Origin: a virus
Virus record (IMG/VR): IMGVR_UViG_3300030329_004520
Coordinates: 1-64,000 of that record
Length of the DNA: 64,000 nt
Direction: 5' to 3' (one strand)
Made by a program: the position numbers and the translations under genes. Shown piece by piece: positions 58,304 through 64,000 of the stretch. Below the pieces are notes generated by a model. That model was not told the origin of the DNA, searched no databases, and worked only from the letters and a program-made list of their open reading frames with translations. Position 1 is the stretch's first letter, and the number at the start of each line of letters is the position of its first letter.

Positions 58304-61300
58304 ATGTCAACAAAAGTAAATATAAGTACTCTTCAATTTGAATTATCACAATCAGTTACCGCTAGTGGTGAAACGAAATTTACTACGGGTGAAACGGTTG
58401 AGGTTAGTTTTCTTACAAAAGGTTCTTCTCAGAATGGTGCCTTTACGAATCAAAATTTAGATTTATTCTATGCAGCAGATAAAGAATCACCTTCTTGGAC
58501 AAGATTTACTAATTATCCGAAAGCATTTTATTCACCATCTACTACAAATTATGTTACAAGAAGTTTTGTAGCGGGTGTTCCTACACCTATAGAAGCTGTT
58601 AAAATGGTAATAACAGGTTCAGTACATTCAACAGCTTCATATAATGTATCATTATCAGATGATGGTAATTATCCTGAAGTCAAATTAAATTATGATAATA
58701 TAGCTGTAAAAATACATACACCTAAAACAGAAATAACTGATGAGGGAGTTCTAATTTGGAATTCACCTAACAAGTATATCAAAGCAGATTCAGATGGTAT
58801 TGAAATTAAAGGTGGAGCAGCTGAAGTAGAAACTTTGATAGCGGACACTATCCAAGTATATGGTGATGTTACTGCATTTGGTCAAATGGTAACAACTAAT
58901 CTAGAACCATACACAGATAATCCAACTAACATAGGAACTACATCTACTCCAGGAGCAGCGGCCGAAACAAAATATGCCAAAGGAGACCATCAACACGATT
59001 TACCATTTTCAATTTTAAATTCAGTTGCACAAGAAGGAGAGTTTACAAATATAAGTGGTTCAGTATATTCAACCGGTTCATTTGGTAGAGTACAATTACC
59101 TGATAGTGGAAAAATAACTTTAGGAACAGGTAGAGATTTACAAATATATCATAATGGAACTAATTCATACATTCACGACGCTGGTTATGGTAATTTAAAA
59201 ATATTAGCTTCAAATCTAGACATACAAGACAAAGATGGAGCTAATTATATAACAGCTGTTGATAACTCTGGTGTTACGATATATCACAATGGTAATCAAA
59301 AATTTCAAACTCAAGTCGGTGGTGTAGAAATTCAAGGACATATAACTGCAAGTAATTTAGCTGCTGGTAATAATATAAGTGCGAGTGGAACAATAGTTGG
59401 TTCAAATTTAAGTGGAACAAATACAGGTGATGTTACATTAGCTGGTACAAGAGATTATATAACAATCAGTAATCAAGTGATTACACGAAATGAAATTGAT
59501 ATAATGGATGATACAAATTTATCTGTTTCAGATACAAGTGGTCAGACTGGTATTAATATGACATTTACTAGTGATAACATTTCAGGTGTTGTATCGGGTT
59601 TGACTACAACTTCTGATGTTCAATTCGCTAGTGTTACTGCCTCTAATATAACTAGTTCGAAAACGGGTTCAATAAGTCATATTGATGTAGATAAAATTTT
59701 AATTGGTGGTGCCCCCGTTTCAGATTCTGTAGTAAATATTAGACAAAATGCAGCTGTACCAATTACAAGTGATAGACAAGATAATGGAGACCACATTGTT
59801 TTAAAAAGAAGTGGAACAACAAGAGGAACTATACACACATCAGCAGCTTCAGGTCACGAATTTGAATTATATAGTGTAGGAGATTTAATTTTAAACAAAA
59901 CAGATGGTGACAATGTTGGTATTGGAAAACTATCTCCAACAAAAAAATTAGAAGTAGAAGGTGACATAAGTGCTAGTACAACAATATATGCTAACACATT
60001 TGATGGAAAAGATGTCACTACTACATTAGCCGACAAAGTTATTGACAGACTAACAGCCGGTAAAATAGTAAATGATAGATTAGCTAATAGTACAATAACA
60101 ATAGCGGGTTCATCAACAGCTTTAGGTACAAGTATATCAGCTAATACAATAGCAGGTCAAATAGGTAATGACCAAATAAGTGGTGACCAAATAAATGGTG
60201 GAACAATCGATTCAACTACAATTACACATTTATCATCTTCCAATATTACAGCCAGTGCAAACATAAGTGCAAGTGGTGATATTTTATCTGATGGTACTGG
60301 TTCATTTAAATATATAGAAGTTGTTGGAGATATATCAGCTAGTGGAACAATAACAGCAGATAACTTTGTTTCGACTGGAGCAGATGATATAATTGATTTC
60401 GGTGATAGTCTTTCTATAACAGGTAATATATCTGCTAGTGGTGATATAAGTGGAAGTGGAACTGGTTCATTTGGACATCTAATTGTTAAAACAGATTCTG
60501 CTGGAAGTTCAGGTTCATCTCTTTCTGTTGCCGTAGGCGGAGCTGCTAATAATACATTGACGATAAAAGATGTAGATACTAAAATAGGACATCCAAATAT
60601 ATCTTCAACTGGAACTTTATTCTTACAAGGAGGTGGTGGTGCCACACAAATTGGTGGAGACTTATTACCAACAGCTACTCGTGATGGTGATGATTTAGGT
60701 TCTTTAACTAGAGAATTTTCAAAATTATATGTTGTATCATCATCAGTAAGTCGTTCATTAGTAAATGAAAATTTAGAAGTAGGTCAAACAGGTTCATTCG
60801 GAAGAATCGGTATCGGAACATCAAATCCAATAGCACCATTAAATATAGCTCATGCATCTAATACTAGTGGCACTACTACTGGAACGACACTTCTAAGTCT
60901 TACACATTATGTCGGTTCAGGTTCAGCAGCTGAAGAAGAAGCTGATTCATCTGGTGATTTAAGAGCTCAAAAAACATTTATAGATTTTAATTTAAAAGAC
61001 GGAAATTCAAACTCTACACCACAAGTTAGGGTAGGAGCAGAAGTTGGAATCGATGATATGAATGCTAGTAATCTAGGAGAAGAGGGTGCGGGAGCATTTG
61101 TAGTTTATACAAATTCAGGTTCAAGTACTAATAACGATACAACTTATTTACTAGAAAGAATGAGAGTTAATCATATTGGTAATGTTGGTATTGGAACATC
61201 AAGTCCAACAGAAACATTGCATGTTGAAGGTTCAAAAGTTAGAGTTAAAATGGGTTCTGATTCTCTTGATATGCAACCATTAGCTTCAGAGTTTGCAGAC

Positions 61301-64000
61301 CATCCATATTTTGAAATAAAAGATTTTTCTGGTTCTCGCGCCGCATATTTTGGTGGAGGTGTTAGCGGTTCTTATACACATCTTTATACAGCACAGGGAA
61401 CTAATTTAGTATTAGCATCTGCTGGAGCAAATGTTGGTATTGGAACAATAGCACCAACAAAAGCATTACAGGTAAATGGTGACATAAGTGCAAGTGGTGA
61501 TTTATATGTTACAGATATACAATTTACAGGAACTACAAATTATATTAAAGATAAAGATGGTGATAATAGAATTTCATTAACAAGTGGTGGTGATACAATA
61601 TTTTATGACCACGATGGAACTGCAGCATTTTATATTGATACTACATCACCTCGTGTTGGTGTCGGAACAGCGACTCCTGATAAAGAATTACAAGTAGCTG
61701 GTGAAATATCATCAAGTGGTGATGTATATGTAGGTGGTAATCATTTAAGATTTACAGGAACTAACAATCACATCGATGCATCAACAGCAGGAACTATAAA
61801 GATAACATCACAAGGTACTGAAACAGCTACATTTACTGGAACAGCATCTACTTTAAGAAATCCGAATATAACAGATACAATTTCTTTATCTGGAACACAA
61901 ATAGTTGATGCATCAAGAAATTTAAATAATATAAATAATATAACAGCGACAGGAAACATAAGTGCAAGTAATAAAAGTGGAGTTCATACACTTGGTGGAA
62001 ATGTCGGTATCGGAGTAACAGACCCAGACAGACCTTTAGAAGTTGTATCAGGTAATGACAATATAGCTAAATTTTATTCAACTGATGATATAGCTATTGT
62101 AGAAGTAAGAGATAATGATACCACTACACATATTGTTGCAAAAGATAGTTATATGTCTTTAGGAGGAACTGGAGGACTTAACGCAAATAATTTAAATATA
62201 AATACATCTGATGGTAAAGTTGGTATCGGAACAACAAGTCCAGATAATCTATTACATCTTCGCGAAGCTGGCAATAGTAATGCACAACTTTACATATATG
62301 CTACAGGTTCTGCTGGTAATGAAAATGCAGCAGGTATTAAATTTAATGCATCAAATAACTATTCACAAGTAGGATTTATAAAAATTGATGATAATGGTTT
62401 CCAATTTGGAACAACTGATAACGAAGATATTAAATTTTTTACAGATGATAATGTAGAATCACTTAGATTAAAACACGCTTCTAATCAATCTGCAGATGTA
62501 CACTTTCACCCAGCTTCTGTGACTTTGTTTGTTTCACAAAGTGGAGCTGTTGGTATCAACACAACATCTCCTGGTAATTCATTACCAATTGGTTTTAATT
62601 CATCAACTCCAAAATTATTAGAGATTAAATCTGAAACAACTTCAGTTGATAGTGGTCTTCTCTTACGAAGAAGTGATAACGCTACTGGTTTAGATTTATG
62701 GTCTGATAGTCACAATGGTAAAGTGTTTATTGATAGTCTTCATAACGATGACGCTTCAGAAATGCACTTCAGAACAAGAACTTATAGTAGTGGAGATGCT
62801 GATAGTGCTATAACTATACTTGGTAGTGGAAATGTCGGTATCGGAGATACAGGTCCAGCTGAAAAATTAGTTGTTGATGGTAAAATACTTACAGATGATT
62901 CTGTTATGACACCAAAAGTTCAAGCAGCTGGCTCAACTGGATTATATTTAACTGATGATAGTGGTACAACGACAAGTGGTATTTTTGTACAAGATGGTGG
63001 TAATGTTGGTATCAACATAATAACTCCGAGTGAAAAATTAGATGTTAATGGAAACATAAAAACACACGGAAATATTTCATCACCAACTTTTGAAAGTGGG
63101 TTCGCTGGTAGTGGATTTAGAATCACATCTGGTTCAGATGGAAAAACATCTTTTGCAGTTGATGATTTAACCGTTAGAGGTTCAATGTCAGTATTTGAAT
63201 TATTGATTCACCAAATTAGAGCAACAAATGGTTCTCTATTCGTTTCTAATACTGGTAAATTAAATTCAGCTAGTTTAGATGATGGTGATAAAAAATATAC
63301 TTTATTTTTTGATACTGGAAGTCAATATGGTCATTCATTTGTAGTTGGTGATTTAATCAGAGCTCAAAGATTTAAACCTGATGCTAATGGTTCAGGTTCT
63401 CAAATTTTTAAATCAGACTTGCATGTTATTTCTACTAATACAACACAATCATTAGTAGCTGTATTATCAGGTTCAGATACTCCAGAAATAGGATATGATT
63501 ATGTAAGAATTGGAAATACTTCAAATGCTGATAGACAGGGTTCTGTTTATTTAACAGCTGATGATGCTAATGCACCATTCATTGATGTTGTTGATAATAT
63601 AAGTTCTCACTCTCATTGGAATACATCAGGTAGAGTAAAAGTTAGAATGGGTAAACTAGATGGTATAACAACATCTACTTTTGGTACACTTGATAAATAT
63701 GGATTCTATGCAAGTGGTAGTGCATATCTTGAAGGTTCAATAAATGCAACATCTGGTAAGATAGCTGAATTTTCAATAGATAGTTCTTCAATATCAAGTT
63801 CAAATGATAATTTAAAATTATTTAGTGATGGTGTAATATCAGGTTCAGATGTATTTTTTGATGGTGGACAAGTCGGTGGATTCACAATAGATACAAGTGA
63901 AATAAAATCAAATAATGCAAGTGGAGAGACAGGACTAAGATTAAAAGCAGGCGGACAGATAACTGGTTCAAATGTGTTAATTGGAGGTGATTCAGAAATA
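58304..64000 (+). CDS. giant tail-fibre-like protein B, 3' end outside the window
   Basis: Open from ATG 58304 to the window edge (1899 codons, no stop), so partial. A short AT-rich gap and GAGAG separate it from fibre gene A. The N-terminal about 130 residues differ from fibre A. The body has about ten repeats of the form (N/K/R)VGIGxxxPxxxLxVxG, for example near 59910, 61181, 61427, 61654, 61998, 62217, 62829 and 63000, alternating with DISASG-type units. A module shared with fibre A fills residues about 1590-1834, followed by another GGFTI unit. It is probably a long fibre or adhesin carrying receptor-binding regions. Confidence 0.72.
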   Translation, partial: MSTKVNISTLQFELSQSVTASGETKFTTGETVEVSFLTKGSSQNGAFTNQNLDLFYAADKESPSWTRFTNYPKAFYSPSTTNYVTRSFVAGVPTPIEAVKMVITGSVHSTASYNVSLSDDGNYPEVKLNYDNIAVKIHTPKTEITDEGVLIWNSPNKYIKADSDGIEIKGGAAEVETLIADTIQVYGDVTAFGQMVTTNLEPYTDNPTNIGTTSTPGAAAETKYAKGDHQHDLPFSILNSVAQEGEFTNISGSVYSTGSFGRVQLPDSGKITLGTGRDLQIYHNGTNSYIHDAGYGNLKILASNLDIQDKDGANYITAVDNSGVTIYHNGNQKFQTQVGGVEIQGHITASNLAAGNNISASGTIVGSNLSGTNTGDVTLAGTRDYITISNQVITRNEIDIMDDTNLSVSDTSGQTGINMTFTSDNISGVVSGLTTTSDVQFASVTASNITSSKTGSISHIDVDKILIGGAPVSDSVVNIRQNAAVPITSDRQDNGDHIVLKRSGTTRGTIHTSAASGHEFELYSVGDLILNKTDGDNVGIGKLSPTKKLEVEGDISASTTIYANTFDGKDVTTTLADKVIDRLTAGKIVNDRLANSTITIAGSSTALGTSISANTIAGQIGNDQISGDQINGGTIDSTTITHLSSSNITASANISASGDILSDGTGSFKYIEVVGDISASGTITADNFVSTGADDIIDFGDSLSITGNISASGDISGSGTGSFGHLIVKTDSAGSSGSSLSVAVGGAANNTLTIKDVDTKIGHPNISSTGTLFLQGGGGATQIGGDLLPTATRDGDDLGSLTREFSKLYVVSSSVSRSLVNENLEVGQTGSFGRIGIGTSNPIAPLNIAHASNTSGTTTGTTLLSLTHYVGSGSAAEEEADSSGDLRAQKTFIDFNLKDGNSNSTPQVRVGAEVGIDDMNASNLGEEGAGAFVVYTNSGSSTNNDTTYLLERMRVNHIGNVGIGTSSPTETLHVEGSKVRVKMGSDSLDMQPLASEFADHPYFEIKDFSGSRAAYFGGGVSGSYTHLYTAQGTNLVLASAGANVGIGTIAPTKALQVNGDISASGDLYVTDIQFTGTTNYIKDKDGDNRISLTSGGDTIFYDHDGTAAFYIDTTSPRVGVGTATPDKELQVAGEISSSGDVYVGGNHLRFTGTNNHIDASTAGTIKITSQGTETATFTGTASTLRNPNITDTISLSGTQIVDASRNLNNINNITATGNISASNKSGVHTLGGNVGIGVTDPDRPLEVVSGNDNIAKFYSTDDIAIVEVRDNDTTTHIVAKDSYMSLGGTGGLNANNLNINTSDGKVGIGTTSPDNLLHLREAGNSNAQLYIYATGSAGNENAAGIKFNASNNYSQVGFIKIDDNGFQFGTTDNEDIKFFTDDNVESLRLKHASNQSADVHFHPASVTLFVSQSGAVGINTTSPGNSLPIGFNSSTPKLLEIKSETTSVDSGLLLRRSDNATGLDLWSDSHNGKVFIDSLHNDDASEMHFRTRTYSSGDADSAITILGSGNVGIGDTGPAEKLVVDGKILTDDSVMTPKVQAAGSTGLYLTDDSGTTTSGIFVQDGGNVGINIITPSEKLDVNGNIKTHGNISSPTFESGFAGSGFRITSGSDGKTSFAVDDLTVRGSMSVFELLIHQIRATNGSLFVSNTGKLNSASLDDGDKKYTLFFDTGSQYGHSFVVGDLIRAQRFKPDANGSGSQIFKSDLHVISTNTTQSLVAVLSGSDTPEIGYDYVRIGNTSNADRQGSVYLTADDANAPFIDVVDNISSHSHWNTSGRVKVRMGKLDGITTSTFGTLDKYGFYASGSAYLEGSINATSGKIAEFSIDSSSISSSNDNLKLFSDGVISGSDVFFDGGQVGGFTIDTSEIKSNNASGETGLRLKAGGQITGSNVLIGGDSEI
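63073..63805 (+). repeat. fibre module copy 2
   Basis: Encodes SGFAGSGFRITSGSD, VDDLTVRGSMSVFELLIH, QIRATNGSLFVSNTGK, GHSFVVGDLIRAQRF, DANGSGSQIFKSDL, ADDANAPFIDVVDNI and DKYGFYASGSAYLEGSINAT, matching copy 1 at 55540-56300. Base identity is high in places (for example the codons for the HQIRATNG region). Confidence 0.8.

Noticed and set aside
60157-60645. Minus-strand open frame of 162 residues within fibre gene B
   Set aside because: Its Pro/Ala/Val/Leu-rich product is the complement of Ser/Gly/Thr-rich fibre codons, it lies within a well-supported plus-strand frame, and no ribosome site is present.
1-64000. CRISPR arrays, insertion sequences, integrase or attachment sites
   Set aside because: No regularly spaced repeats with spacers, no transposase or integrase motif and no tRNA-like attachment repeat were seen in any frame.
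1-64000. tRNA genes
   Set aside because: No cloverleaf with a GGTTCGAATCC-type arm was found by eye; the CCA-adding enzyme may act on host tRNAs or on phage tRNAs outside the window. A tRNA scan would settle it.

Overview
The window is a contiguous piece of a large, AT-rich, tailed-phage genome, most likely a marine T4-like myovirus with a Gram-negative host. The phage assignment rests on a gp25-like and a gp6-like baseplate wedge protein, a gp55-like late sigma factor, a gp47/gp46 (SbcD/SbcC) recombination nuclease, a DnaG/gp61-type primase, a RuvC-like resolvase, T4-type endonuclease V, the phosphatase half of T4 polynucleotide kinase, PhoH, Hsp20, peptide deformylase and a CobS-like ATPase. 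Purine-rich AGGAG ribosome sites and E. coli-like promoters (TTGACT, 17-18 nt, TATATT) argue against a Bacteroidota host. A porin-like protein with a signal peptide points to a diderm host. No tRNA gene was found, although a CCA-adding enzyme is present.

Layout. Positions 1-7.0 kb are early/accessory: promoters carrying a tandem TTGTTAC box, a structured RNA at about 656-858, a CobS/MoxR-like AAA+ ATPase, and a train of small overlapping genes, many encoding single-span membrane peptides, ending with an ATP-grasp ligase and an Smr-like protein. Positions 7.07-8.35 kb hold endonuclease V and two small genes. Positions 8.34-11.0 kb are a minus-strand island: zinc-ribbon peptide, NUDIX hydrolase with an in-frame UGA, membrane peptide, 2[4Fe-4S] ferredoxin, a possible ADP-ribosyltransferase, and a CCA-adding enzyme. 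The last two have N-termini resembling the T4 capsid-targeting/prohead-protease signal. Positions 11.1-14.8 kb hold a Pnkp-type phosphatase, a SWIM zinc-finger protein, a CobT-like metallopeptidase/VWA partner of the CobS-like ATPase, and a deoxyribonucleotidase-like protein.

Positions 14.9-22.9 kb hold Hsp20, a DUF2279-like lipoprotein candidate, peptide deformylase, a porin-like protein plus a hydrophobic peptide between a promoter-like box and a clear terminator, PhoH, a membrane-anchored 3D-domain protein, an HD hydrolase and the late sigma factor. Positions 22.9-46.05 kb are a long virion operon (baseplate hub/spike, gp25, gp6, DNRLRE-type protein, a 1371-residue protein ending in a Hint autoprocessing domain, a tail-protein-I-like giant, and a paralogous set of virion proteins). 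Positions 46.07-52.1 kb return to DNA metabolism (RuvC-like, primase, cytidylyltransferase-like, PMM2-like phosphomannomutase, fused Mre11-Rad50). Positions 52.37-64.0 kb are two giant tail-fibre-like genes that share a duplicated module; the second runs off the right edge.

The most unusual observations are the fixed-geometry TTGTTAC promoter family that links the CobS-like gene, the CobT-like gene and the structured RNA; the structured RNAs themselves; the capsid-targeting-like N-termini on two minus-strand cargo proteins; the Hint domain on a virion protein; the single-chain SbcD-SbcC; and a recurrent ATATTTATA box before many gene starts on both strands. No database search or folding program was run; functional calls are from motif recognition.
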